Shown here: positions 38,683-46,886 of the stretch, in pieces
How the letters are laid out: the number at the start of each line of letters is the position of its first letter
Numbering within the stretch: position 1 is the stretch's first letter
Source: an uncultured Acidobacteriia bacterium
Lineage (GTDB): Bacteria > Acidobacteriota > Terriglobia > Bryobacterales > Bryobacteraceae
Assembly (NCBI GenBank): GCA_903828455.1
Contig: CAIKMJ010000058.1
Location: 1 to 64,000, forward strand
DNA: 64,000 bases
Direction of reading: 5' to 3'
The notes under the pieces: model-generated
Told to the model about the DNA's origin: nothing
Databases searched by the model: none
What the model saw: only the letters and a program-made list of their open reading frames with translations
Program-made: the position numbers and the translations under genes

Positions 38683-39631
38683 GAGCGGGCACCACTTCGA
38701 ACAGATCGCCGACGATGCCGTAGTCGGCGACTTCGAAGATCGGGGCTTCCCGGTCTTTGTTGATCGCCACAATGGTCTTTGAGCCTTTCATCCCGACAAG
38801 GTGCTGAATGGCGCCGGAGATTCCGACCGCCACGTACATTTTCGGGGCGACGGTCTGGCCGGAACTGCCGACCTGGCGTTCCATGGGCAGCCAGCCGGCA
38901 TCGCAGATGGGGCGCGAAGCCGCCAGCTCGGCGCCAAGCGCGTCGGCGAGGGACTGGACGACCGGAATATTCTCAGCCTCTTTGATTCCGCGACCTACCG
39001 AGACGATGATTGGCGCGGCGGTGAGATCGACGGCGCGGGCCGATTCGCGGAAGGGCTCGAGGGGGCGGGTGCGGATCTGCGCAGCATCGAGCGAAGGCTG
39101 GAATGTTTCGACGGAGGCGGAGCCGGCTTCGATAGAGTCGGCGCGAAAAGCACCGGCCTGCACGGAGGCGAAGTACGGCGGTTCGCCTTCGAAGCAGACG
39201 TCGGCGTTGATCTTGCCCTGAAACAGCTGGCGGACGAGCGTGATGGCGCCGTTGTCAACGCGGTGTGCGATGACGTCGCTGACCAGAACGCGGTTCATCG
39301 CGGTGGCGAGGCGTGGAGCGAAGTCGCGAACCTGATAGGTGTGCGGGAACAGGACCAGGGCAGGCTTGTGCGCTTCGATGAGCTGCCGGAGCGCGGCGGT
39401 GTAAGCATCCGGAGTGTAGGCCGAAAGCAGCGCGTGGTCCACAGCATGAATGCGCTTCAGGTTGTACGTTGCCAGCGTCTGCGCCAGCGGTTCGACGCCA
39501 GAGCCGAGCACCGCGGCGTAAGCGGGGACACCGAGTTGCCCGCCAATCTGCTGCGCAGCCGCGACCGCTTCGAGGGCCGATTTGTGGAACTGGCCGTTGT
39601 GCTGCTCCAGAACCGCGAGAACGCCGCTCAT
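38660..39631 (-). CDS. etfA: Electron transfer flavoprotein alpha subunit
   Basis: Carries FAD and with EtfB passes electrons from acyl-CoA and similar dehydrogenases to the quinone pool. 323 residues; the FAD motif is [34 protein letters not shown] (in pieces) with [15 protein letters not shown] before it and [25 protein letters not shown] at the end. Overlaps etfB by four bases, usual pairing. Confidence 0.95.
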   Translation of the reverse strand: MSGVLAVLEQHNGQFHKSALEAVAAAQQIGGQLGVPAYAAVLGSGVEPLAQTLATYNLKRIHAVDHALLSAYTPDAYTAALRQLIEAHKPALVLFPHTYQVRDFAPRLATAMNRVLVSDVIAHRVDNGAITLVRQLFQGKINADVCFEGEPPYFASVQAGAFRADSIEAGSASVETFQPSLDAAQIRTRPLEPFRESARAVDLTAAPIIVSVGRGIKEAENIPVVQSLADALGAELAASRPICDAGWLPMERQVGSSGQTVAPKMYVAVGISGAIQHLVGMKGSKTIVAINKDREAPIFEVADYGIVGDLFEVVPALIAALKQ

Positions 39632-40398
39632 ATGACCCTCGCTTCGAAACGGAGCTTTTCGACCAGTTGCGCGGCGGCCTGTGCGGGCGGGCCGTCGAAG
39701 ATGACTGAATTTTTCGATTTCACCGGCGTGTAGATACGAGCAATGCGGATGGCGGGTGCGGCGGCGGGTGCGAGGTCGCTCACCGGGATCACGCGAACCT
39801 CTTTTGTCTTCGCTTTCTTGATGCCCATCAGCGTGGCGTAGCGCAGCTTCGTTGCGCCGGACTGAATGGTGAGCAGCGCGGGAAGGGGCATTGCGACCTG
39901 CTGGAACCAGCCGTCTTCGAGTTCACGTTTGACGCGAATTCCGCCTTCCGCCACTTCCACGTTCATCACGATCGTGGCGTGCGGCACACCCATCACCTCG
40001 GCCAGGATGACGCCGGTCTGCCCGTAGCCTAGATCGTCGGACTGCAGTCCGGTCAGGATCAGGTCGGCATTCTCCGCAGCCAGCGCGGCGGCGAGCGTGC
40101 GGGCCAGCGTCAGCGGATCGGAAGGCGCGGCTGCACCGGTATCGATGTGAATCGCGCGATCGGCACCTTTGGCGAGCGCTTCGCGGATAGTCTGGGATGC
40201 GCCTTCGGGGCCGGCGCAGAGTACGACGACCTCGCCACCGGCTGAGTCGCGCAGTTGCAGGGCCGCTTCAAGGGCGTAGGCGTCAGGCTCGTTAATTTCG
40301 CGGGTGAGATCGGACTCGTCAATCCAGATGCCGGACGCAGCGATGCGAAACTGGCTGTCCCGCGCGGGAACCTGCCGGATCGCCACAACGATTTTCAT
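39628..40398 (-). CDS. etfB: Electron transfer flavoprotein beta subunit
   Basis: 256 residues, complete. Marks: MKIVVAIRQVPARDSQFRI, DEINEPDAYALEAAL-type stretch (REINEPDAYALEAALQLRD), ADLILTGLQSDDLGYGQTG (AMP/FAD-side loop) and LPALLTIQSGATKLRYATLMGIKKAKTKEV in parts. First gene of etfBA on the minus strand; fabF lies 42 bases upstream. Confidence 0.95.
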   Translation of the reverse strand: MKIVVAIRQVPARDSQFRIAASGIWIDESDLTREINEPDAYALEAALQLRDSAGGEVVVLCAGPEGASQTIREALAKGADRAIHIDTGAAAPSDPLTLARTLAAALAAENADLILTGLQSDDLGYGQTGVILAEVMGVPHATIVMNVEVAEGGIRVKRELEDGWFQQVAMPLPALLTIQSGATKLRYATLMGIKKAKTKEVRVIPVSDLAPAAAPAIRIARIYTPVKSKNSVIFDGPPAQAAAQLVEKLRFEARVI

Positions 40399-40440
40399 GG
40401 GAATTGCTCGATTCTGCCCCTGGCCTGCGCCCGTGAGGCG

Positions 40441-41685
40441 TCAGCCGATGAAGCGTTTGAAGATGAGCGCGCCGTTGGTGCCGCCGAAGCCGAACGAATT
40501 GCTCAGCGCGTAGTCGATCTTCATGGGGCGCGCCACGTTCGGGATGTAATCGAGGTCGCACGCCGGGTCGGGATTTTCGTAGTTGGCCGTGGGGGGCGCA
40601 ACCTGATCGCGAATCGCGCAGATGACGATGCCGGCTTCCAGTCCGCCGGCGCCGCCCAGCAGATGGCCGGTCATCGACTTCGTGGAACTGACAGAAAGTT
40701 TCTTCGCATGATCGCCGAAGGCGCGCTTGATGGCGTTCGTTTCCGCCATATCGCCCAGCGGCGTGGAGGTGCCGTGCGCGTTGATGTAGTCCACCTGCTC
40801 CGGATTCAGCTTCGCGTCGTTCAGCGCATTCCGCATCACGCGGTAGGCGCCCTCGCCATCTTCCGGAGGAGCGGTGAAGTGGTGAGCGTCGCCGCTCATG
40901 CCGTAGCCAACGACTTCAGCCAGAATGTTCGCGCCCCGCTTACGGGCGAATTCCAGTTCTTCGAGCACCAGGACGCCCGCGCCTTCACCGACCACAAAGC
41001 CATCGCGGTCGCGATCGAATGGCCGCGAGGCGCGCGTCGGTTCATCGTTGCGCTGAGAGAGCGCCCGCATGGCGGCAAAGCCGCCCACGCCCAGCGGGGT
41101 GATGCAGGCTTCGGCGCCGCCGCAGATCATAGCGTCGGCGTAGCCGTGCTGGATCAGGCGGAAGGAATCGCCGATAGAGTGCGCGCTTGTGGTGCAGGCC
41201 GTGGCCGTTGCCGAGTTGGGGCCCTTGGCGCCGTTGCGGATCGAGATATAGCCGGAGGCGAGATTGATGATCGTGGCCGGGATGAAGAACGGCGAAATGC
41301 GGCGCGGGCCATGGGCCAGCAGATTCTTGTGTTCGCGTTCGATCACTTCGAAACCGCCGATGCCGCTGCCGACATAGACACCGACGCGCTCATCGTTTTC
41401 TGGAGTTACCTTCAGGCCGGAAGAATCCATGGCGTCCACCGAGGCCGCGACGGCCATCTGGATGAAGCGCCCCATCTTCTTCACTTCCTTCTTTTCAATG
41501 AAGCGGGAAGGGTCGAAATGCTTGATTTCACCCGCGATCTGGCTGTTGAACTCTGTCGGATCGAACGCTTCAATCCGGGCGATGCCGCTGCGGGATTCGA
41601 GCAGGGCCTGCCAGGTGGCAGCAGCAGTATCGCCAATCGCACTGAGCAGACCGACGCCGGTGACTACGACTCTGCGGGAAATAAT
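40441..41685 (-). CDS. fabF: Beta-ketoacyl-ACP synthase II FabF, apparent AUU start
   Basis: Condensing enzyme of fatty-acid elongation. Seen: active-site Cys in TATACTTSAHSIGDS, the His pairs in INAHGTSTPLGD and KSMTGHLLGGAGG, and FGFGGTNGALIFK. The conserved N-terminus ISRRVVVTGVGLLSAIGDT continues in frame above the first standard start (GTG 41484) without any ATG, GTG or TTG up to a TAA at 41697-41695. TAAGGAG lies five bases before an ATT at 41685, giving 414 residues, the normal FabF size. Start is therefore probably ATT 41685 or 41682. Follows acpP, with a hairpin between. Confidence 0.9.
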   Translation of the reverse strand: MISRRVVVTGVGLLSAIGDTAAATWQALLESRSGIARIEAFDPTEFNSQIAGEIKHFDPSRFIEKKEVKKMGRFIQMAVAASVDAMDSSGLKVTPENDERVGVYVGSGIGGFEVIEREHKNLLAHGPRRISPFFIPATIINLASGYISIRNGAKGPNSATATACTTSAHSIGDSFRLIQHGYADAMICGGAEACITPLGVGGFAAMRALSQRNDEPTRASRPFDRDRDGFVVGEGAGVLVLEELEFARKRGANILAEVVGYGMSGDAHHFTAPPEDGEGAYRVMRNALNDAKLNPEQVDYINAHGTSTPLGDMAETNAIKRAFGDHAKKLSVSSTKSMTGHLLGGAGGLEAGIVICAIRDQVAPPTANYENPDPACDLDYIPNVARPMKIDYALSNSFGFGGTNGALIFKRFIG

Positions 41686-41690
41686 CGTCT

Positions 41691-41697
41691 CTCCTTA
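41691..41697 (-). promoter_or_regulatory. Ribosome-binding site deciding the fabF start
   Basis: TAAGGAG read on the minus strand, followed by AGACG and then ATT ATT. The in-frame TAA overlaps the site, so initiation must be downstream of it; spacing of five (or eight) bases suits the ATT codons. Confidence 0.7.
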
Positions 41698-41763
41698 CAA
41701 AATGACCGGGGCGCGGTCAGCGCCGACGATATCCGCCGCCGCGAGGCCGCAACATTCAGCCCG

Positions 41764-41788
41764 CCCCGGGACCGATGAGAACCCGGGG
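41764..41788. promoter_or_regulatory. GC-rich hairpin between acpP and fabF
   Basis: CCCCGGG (41764-41770) pairs with CCCGGGG (41782-41788) over an 11-base loop in the 160-base gap. No T-run, so it could slow transcription or stabilise the acpP message rather than terminate. Confidence 0.4.
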
Positions 41789-41854
41789 TCCGGCGGAGCA
41801 GGCTCCGGTTATTCGATGCACCGGACCGGCCGCGCGCGGCAAGTCCGGGCAGAA

Positions 41855-42094
41855 TTATTTTTTCTTACCTTCGATGTAGGTGACCGCATCGCCAACGGTG
41901 GCGATCTTTTCGGCGTCCTCATCGGGAATTTCCAGTTCGAACGCTTCCTCGAAGGCCATAACCAGCTCGACAATATCGAGCGAATCGGCGCCCAGGTCGT
42001 CCACGAACGAAGCCTTGTTGTCTACCTGGCCTTCATCGACGCCGAGTTGTTCGACAATGATCTGCTTAACTTTCTGCTCTACAGGCGATGCCAT
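41855..42094 (-). CDS. acpP: Acyl carrier protein
   Basis: 79 residues. The phosphopantetheine serine is in [19 protein letters not shown], the canonical ACP motif; the acidic four-helix pattern and the ending [13 protein letters not shown] match. ATG 42094 follows GGAGGA. Upstream of fabF, as in many bacteria. It shares an intergenic region of about 190 bases with the divergent methyltransferase gene. Confidence 0.97.
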   Translation of the reverse strand: MASPVEQKVKQIIVEQLGVDEGQVDNKASFVDDLGADSLDIVELVMAFEEAFELEIPDEDAEKIATVGDAVTYIEGKKK

Positions 42095-42284
42095 GATTCC
42101 TCCACTATAACGTGCGCACGATGGCGGGCGGACAGGATCCGGCCCGGAAAACACCGACCCCGTAAACTGACGGTGCCGGTCCGAATCGTGTGTGCAAAAG
42201 TCTGATTCTACACCAAACCCGGCGGCGGAGCGGATTTGCCGGCCTGTTTGCCGCTCAGGCGGTAGTTCGTGCCAGGATTGATAC

Positions 42285-43013
42285 ATCTCTACGGAACTCA
42301 CACGCGACCCCGTTGTCGTCCTCGTAAACGCGCGAAATCCGCTGAATATCGGTGCGGCCGCGCGCGCCATGGCGAACTTCGGCCTTGATGATTTGCGCGT
42401 TGTGAAGCCATATGAGGCGGCTTTTCGCGAGGCGGTGTCGGCGGTGGGCGGGGCGCACGTGCTGCAGAAGGCTCGGGTGTTTGAGACAGTGGCGGAGGCG
42501 GTGGGAGATTGTTCCCTCGTGCTGGGGACGACGGCGGCGCAGCGGCGCGACCTGCAGCAGCCGATTGAACCGCTGCAGACCGGCATGCGGCGCGTGGTGG
42601 AACACAGGGGCCGGACGGCGCTGCTGTTCGGTTCGGAGAAGTTCGGCCTGTCCAACGACGACATGAGCTTCTGCCACGCGTTGCTGCGCATCGAAACCGC
42701 GGCCGGCACACCGTCGATGAATCTGGGTCAGGCAGTGGCCGTGTGCCTTTACGAGTGGTCGCGCGGCACGTCTGGCGAAGTGGCTGCGTGCGCGGTGCAG
42801 GACGGCGCGATTCCCGGCAGCGATTCCGAACAACTGACCCGGATGCTTCTGGAGTTGCTGGAACAATCGGGCTACACCAACCGGATTACTTCGGTATCCA
42901 CCGAACAGAAGGTTCGCCGCTGGGTGCGCCGGGTGAAGCTTGGAAAGCGCGATGTGCCGCTGCTGATGGGCGTGCTGCGTCAGGTGCTCTGGAAGATTCG
43001 GGAAAAAAATTAA
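42285..43013 (+). CDS. TrmJ-like SpoU RNA methyltransferase, apparent AUC start
   Basis: SPOUT methyltransferase related to TrmJ (tRNA nucleotide 32 2'-O-methylation). Motifs: [42 protein letters not shown] and [15 protein letters not shown]; the C-terminal helical domain has the family's [30 protein letters not shown] in parts. The first standard codon, ATG 42369, would delete motif 1. The frame is open back to a TGA at 42279 without ATG, GTG or TTG. AGGA seven bases before ATC 42285 suggests initiation there, giving MSTELTRDP-like N-terminus and 242 residues. Confidence 0.85.
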   Translation: MSTELTRDPVVVLVNARNPLNIGAAARAMANFGLDDLRVVKPYEAAFREAVSAVGGAHVLQKARVFETVAEAVGDCSLVLGTTAAQRRDLQQPIEPLQTGMRRVVEHRGRTALLFGSEKFGLSNDDMSFCHALLRIETAAGTPSMNLGQAVAVCLYEWSRGTSGEVAACAVQDGAIPGSDSEQLTRMLLELLEQSGYTNRITSVSTEQKVRRWVRRVKLGKRDVPLLMGVLRQVLWKIREKN

Positions 43014-43022
43014 CGCTGCCGG

Positions 43023-46000
43023 CTACTGTTTGCTGAGCCGCTTGTAGTATTCGGCAACGGCGTCGGCATACCCGGTCGGCGTGTTGCGCGGGTTGACGCT
43101 GCGGACGCTGCCGTCCTTCGCATCGAGCTTGCGGCGCAGCAGCAGTTCAACCTCGTCGACCTCCGCCAGCACCTGGGAACCGATGACGGAGCTGAGGCGC
43201 GGATCGTTGCCGGGGTTCCGCGGATCGAGTTGCTGGACGCGGCGCTGCAGGTCGCCGATTTCGCGGCTCAGGTCTTTATCGTCCGAGACGCTGCTGCGGA
43301 GCCGGCCGAGATCGCGAACGATTTCGCCAAAGGCAGCCTCGGCATTTGCCGGTTGTCCGCCGGGCTCGCCGAAGCCGGGCGTCGGGCTGCCGGAAATCGC
43401 GCCGCCAGACGGGCTGTAGCTCGTGCCGTTGCCGCCGCCGGACTGGCTACCGCCGCGCGGGCTCATGCCGGCCTGCTGGCCTCCCGGTTGTTGTCCGGCC
43501 TGCTGGCTCTGTTGTCCTCCCTGCTGCCCACCGCCCTGCTGTCCGCCACCCTGCTGTCCACCGCCCTGCTGTCCGCCACCCTGCGGTTGGCCCGGTTGTC
43601 CTTTGCCTGCCTGTTGCTGGCCGCTTTGTGCCGATTGCTGTTGTCCATTTTGGCCACGCTGACCGTTGCCCGGGTGATTTCCCGCCTGCTGGCCGTTCTT
43701 GCTCTGCTGCTGAGACTGGCTGAGTTGTTCTACCTCGCGCCGCAGGCGTTCCGCCTGGCTGAGCGCCTGCTGCATGGCGATCTGGCTCTTATCGTCGCCG
43801 CCCTGTCCGCCAGGCGCACCATTTCCTGCCGCGGCCTCAAGTTTCTTCAGCTGATCTTTCAGCTCGTTGAGCGCCTGAGTGATGGGAGCCTCGCGCATGA
43901 TGGCGTACTGCCCAAGCCCGCGCCGCAGCGCCTCCATAGTCCATTCCATGCGAGTGCCGACTTCGGCCTGCTGGCTCTTCCCCATGGCATCGCGGAGATC
44001 CTTCGCCACGTTTGGCTGTGTGCCGCCAACGTCTCGCGCGGCCTGCTGCATGTCTTTCTGGATCTGGTTGTAGGAATCCAGCATCTTCTGCTTCTCTTCG
44101 GCCATCTGCGTTGCGATGCGCGGGTCGGCCGCACCCTGGCCGAAATTCCTGCGCAGCGCCTGTTCGAACTCCTGCTGGCGGGCGGCGAGTTGCTCTGCCT
44201 TGTTCGCGATATCGCCCAGTTCCGAGCCAGTCTGCTGGTGACGCAGCGACTCCAGTTGCTGACTGGCTTCGTTGAGGCGCTGCGCGGCGCGCTGGGCGTC
44301 GGTCTGACCCTGCTGTCCGGCCTGCTGCTGGCCCTGCTGGCGCGCGGAGGCGGATGCACTCATATCGCGCTCCGCCTGTTCGAGATCACGAATGGCGCGG
44401 TCCAGTTGCTCCTTCTGCGCGCGCGCAAGGCCATTTTGCAGGGGATTCTGCTGCTGGCCTTGTTGTGTCTGGCCTTGTTGTGTCTGGCCGGGCTGATTCT
44501 GCTGATTTCCCTGCTGCCGGGCGTTCTGCGCCGATTGCGGTTGGCCAGCCTGCCCCGGTTGGCCGTTCTTCTGCCCGCTTTGTTGCGAACTTTGTTGTCC
44601 GCTCTGCTGGCCGGACTGACCTCCCTGTCCGCTTTGCTGTCCCTGCTGCTGACCTTGTTGCCCCTGCTGCTGGCTTTGCTGACCGGAGTCGCCGCGTTCC
44701 AGTGATTCCATCTGCCGCTTCAGCTCTTCGGCCTCGCGACGAAGCATCTCCTGCTGGTAGCGCTGCTGCGCCAGTTGCTGGGCGTTCTGGGGCTGCTGCG
44801 CCAGTTCCTGCTGGCGTCGCGCCAGATCGGCCAGTTTCTTCAGTGTCTCGTCGATCTGTTGTTGTTTCTGTTCGGCCGCCGAACTGGCACTCGTTTCGAA
44901 CTGATTCTTGTCTTTATCGAGTTCTAGGTCGAACAGATTGGCGAGGTCGCGCCCGGCCCCGCCGCCTCCGCCGCCACCGCCGCCGCCGCGGCTGATCTGC
45001 ACCTGAATCTGGCGGAAGGTGGCTTCGGCGCGAAGCAGATGCTGCAGCGCCTGTTGCTCGGCCGGAAGCGCGTTCTGGAAGGCAAGCTCCTTCAGTTTGT
45101 CCGCGGCGGGCGACATAAACTGCACCGCCGCCTCCATTTCCTTTACGAATTGCGAGAATGCCGCGCCGGAGCCATCCAGTTGTCGCGCCTTCATGCGGTT
45201 CGCCAGCGACTGCGCCTGATCCCGCAACTTCGCCTGCACCTCGGCGAGATACTTGCCGTTCTCTGCCGCGGCTGCCTTCGCCTTTGCGTCGCCCTTCAAC
45301 TGATTGAAAGTGGCCGCGATGATTTCCTTTTCGCGCTCGGAAAGCTGCTGATCCTGTTCCTGCTGGCCCCCCGCACCTCCTCCGCCACCCTCCTGCTGGG
45401 ATTGCGAGTATTCGAACTCGAACGGCACGGCCTGGATGAAGTACATATCGGTCTTCGCCGGACTCCGGCCGTCGCGCGCCGTAGCGTAAATGCTGACGAT
45501 GTCGCCCGGCACGAGCTTGAAATCTTCCAGCGAAAACAGCGCGGAGCCTTCCGCCTGTTTGGCGCCTTTCTGCTTCAGAAGCGGGATCACCTTTTCCGCC
45601 GCGCCATTCACGGAGTAATGCAGATCGAGTTCCTGCAGTGGATACTCACTCTCGGCCGTGACCGCCACAGGAACTTCCTCGATCGGGCTGACTCTGGCGT
45701 CCTTGCCGGGGCGCGTGATGGAGATTTTCGGATCGCCGGGGCGGCGCGCCTCAATGAAGTAATCGTCGGTGAGGCGGACCGACTCGCCATGATCCATCAC
45801 CGCGATGTGATACGTCCCGTCCTTTTCGATCGGCACGGAAGCGGTCAGGCGGTTCTCGCCGTCCGCCACGAGATCGATCGGCTTGCCCTGCTCGAATACG
45901 ATTTGCGCATCGTGCAGCGGCTTATCTGTCGTGATGACCAGTTTCGCCACGGTGCCTTCCGCCGCCCGCAGGTCGCCGCCCGGATCTTCGGTAACCGGCG

Positions 46001-46886
46001 CCATCCCTGTCCACGCCGGATACCGGAAAGTCACGCTGATGTTCTTCACTGCCGGCAGATCGATGGCATGCAGTTTAAAAACGCCTGACTTTACGCCGCT
46101 GGCTTCCACGTAATACTGCAGATCTTCCTGCACGCCGATGAAGAGAAAATCGAAGCCGGCGCCACCCGGCTGCGGGGCCATGGGCGCTTCTTCCCACTTG
46201 CTGGTGCTGGCGTATTGGACCCACACGCTGGCCTTCGATGCGGAAAATCCGCTGAGCTGCGCGGTCAGCGCCTGATCGGATTTGCGGCGAATTGTCTTAT
46301 TGCCAGGTTGCACCGCGATGCTGTAGAACGGCTTGGCAGCCGCACTGTTCGCGTATGAACCCCACAGCAGTGAAGTGCCGTAGCCCATCACTCCGGGCCC
46401 CCAGAATACGAGCCAGAGGAGAAGGCCCGCGGCCGCTGCGGCGAGCGAGCCGAAGCGGATGAGCCGTCCGCCGGCGATGATCTTCTCTGGTTCGGCGTCC
46501 CGCGCAATCACGAGTGCGTCTTCGGCGATCAGGGAGAGGAAAGGGTCGGCGGCATTCTGCTTCGAGCGCTCGGTGAACGTAAGCAGACGCTGATCGAAAC
46601 CCGGATGCAGGTGCTCCACTTCCTGGGCGGCCTTGCGGCGATTCATGCGGAGGAGCGGAACCACGAGACCCGCCGCGATCGCCACGCCAACGCCCAAAAA
46701 CAGAATGAAGCGTCCCGCGAGAAGACTGGCCGGTGAGAAGGCAAGCAGAATGAGGCCGCCGACAATGAGCAGCGTCAGCAACAGAGCAGCGACGATAATC
46801 GCCGCGGCGCCGCGCGTCCACGCGAACAGCCGGAGACGGCCTTCCAGCCGGTCCAGGTATCGCCCGAGGCCTTCCAGTGGATTCAC
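43023..46886 (-). CDS. Very long membrane-anchored Gln-rich coiled-coil protein of the MoxR/vWA cluster
   Basis: 1287 residues from GTG 46886, which overlaps the BatA-like stop. N-terminus has two membrane helices (about 27-50 and 58-80) and a third near 145-170, then a large beta-rich extracytoplasmic part with Ig-like repeats (about 200-520), then long Gln/Ala/Glu helices with coiled-coil character broken by Gln/Gly/Ser/Pro low-complexity tracts, including ten Gly in a row and GGGQQ repeats, and a conserved-looking C-terminal helical domain. Overall it resembles DUF4175-type proteins found next to Bat genes. Likely a structural or sensor scaffold; role unknown. Confidence 0.82.
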   Translation of the reverse strand: MNPLEGLGRYLDRLEGRLRLFAWTRGAAAIIVAALLLTLLIVGGLILLAFSPASLLAGRFILFLGVGVAIAAGLVVPLLRMNRRKAAQEVEHLHPGFDQRLLTFTERSKQNAADPFLSLIAEDALVIARDAEPEKIIAGGRLIRFGSLAAAAAGLLLWLVFWGPGVMGYGTSLLWGSYANSAAAKPFYSIAVQPGNKTIRRKSDQALTAQLSGFSASKASVWVQYASTSKWEEAPMAPQPGGAGFDFLFIGVQEDLQYYVEASGVKSGVFKLHAIDLPAVKNISVTFRYPAWTGMAPVTEDPGGDLRAAEGTVAKLVITTDKPLHDAQIVFEQGKPIDLVADGENRLTASVPIEKDGTYHIAVMDHGESVRLTDDYFIEARRPGDPKISITRPGKDARVSPIEEVPVAVTAESEYPLQELDLHYSVNGAAEKVIPLLKQKGAKQAEGSALFSLEDFKLVPGDIVSIYATARDGRSPAKTDMYFIQAVPFEFEYSQSQQEGGGGGAGGQQEQDQQLSEREKEIIAATFNQLKGDAKAKAAAAENGKYLAEVQAKLRDQAQSLANRMKARQLDGSGAAFSQFVKEMEAAVQFMSPAADKLKELAFQNALPAEQQALQHLLRAEATFRQIQVQISRGGGGGGGGGGAGRDLANLFDLELDKDKNQFETSASSAAEQKQQQIDETLKKLADLARRQQELAQQPQNAQQLAQQRYQQEMLRREAEELKRQMESLERGDSGQQSQQQGQQGQQQGQQSGQGGQSGQQSGQQSSQQSGQKNGQPGQAGQPQSAQNARQQGNQQNQPGQTQQGQTQQGQQQNPLQNGLARAQKEQLDRAIRDLEQAERDMSASASARQQGQQQAGQQGQTDAQRAAQRLNEASQQLESLRHQQTGSELGDIANKAEQLAARQQEFEQALRRNFGQGAADPRIATQMAEEKQKMLDSYNQIQKDMQQAARDVGGTQPNVAKDLRDAMGKSQQAEVGTRMEWTMEALRRGLGQYAIMREAPITQALNELKDQLKKLEAAAGNGAPGGQGGDDKSQIAMQQALSQAERLRREVEQLSQSQQQSKNGQQAGNHPGNGQRGQNGQQQSAQSGQQQAGKGQPGQPQGGGQQGGGQQGGGQQGGGQQGGQQSQQAGQQPGGQQAGMSPRGGSQSGGGNGTSYSPSGGAISGSPTPGFGEPGGQPANAEAAFGEIVRDLGRLRSSVSDDKDLSREIGDLQRRVQQLDPRNPGNDPRLSSVIGSQVLAEVDEVELLLRRKLDAKDGSVRSVNPRNTPTGYADAVAEYYKRLSKQ
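43519..43585. repeat. 15-bp coding tandem repeat (GGGQQ units)
   Basis: Four to five copies of a unit like ccctgctgtccgcca, encoding GGGQQ on the minus strand. It lies within the Gln/Gly-rich region of the long protein, and longer Gln-rich tracts continue on both sides. Confidence 0.85.

Noticed and set aside
43519-43585. Regular repeats as a CRISPR array
   Set aside because: Units are 15 bp without spacers and encode GGGQQ in an open frame.
43230-44705. Leu-rich antisense open frame opposite the Gln-rich protein
   Set aside because: It is the reverse of CAG/CAA codons and mimics membrane helices; no ribosome site.
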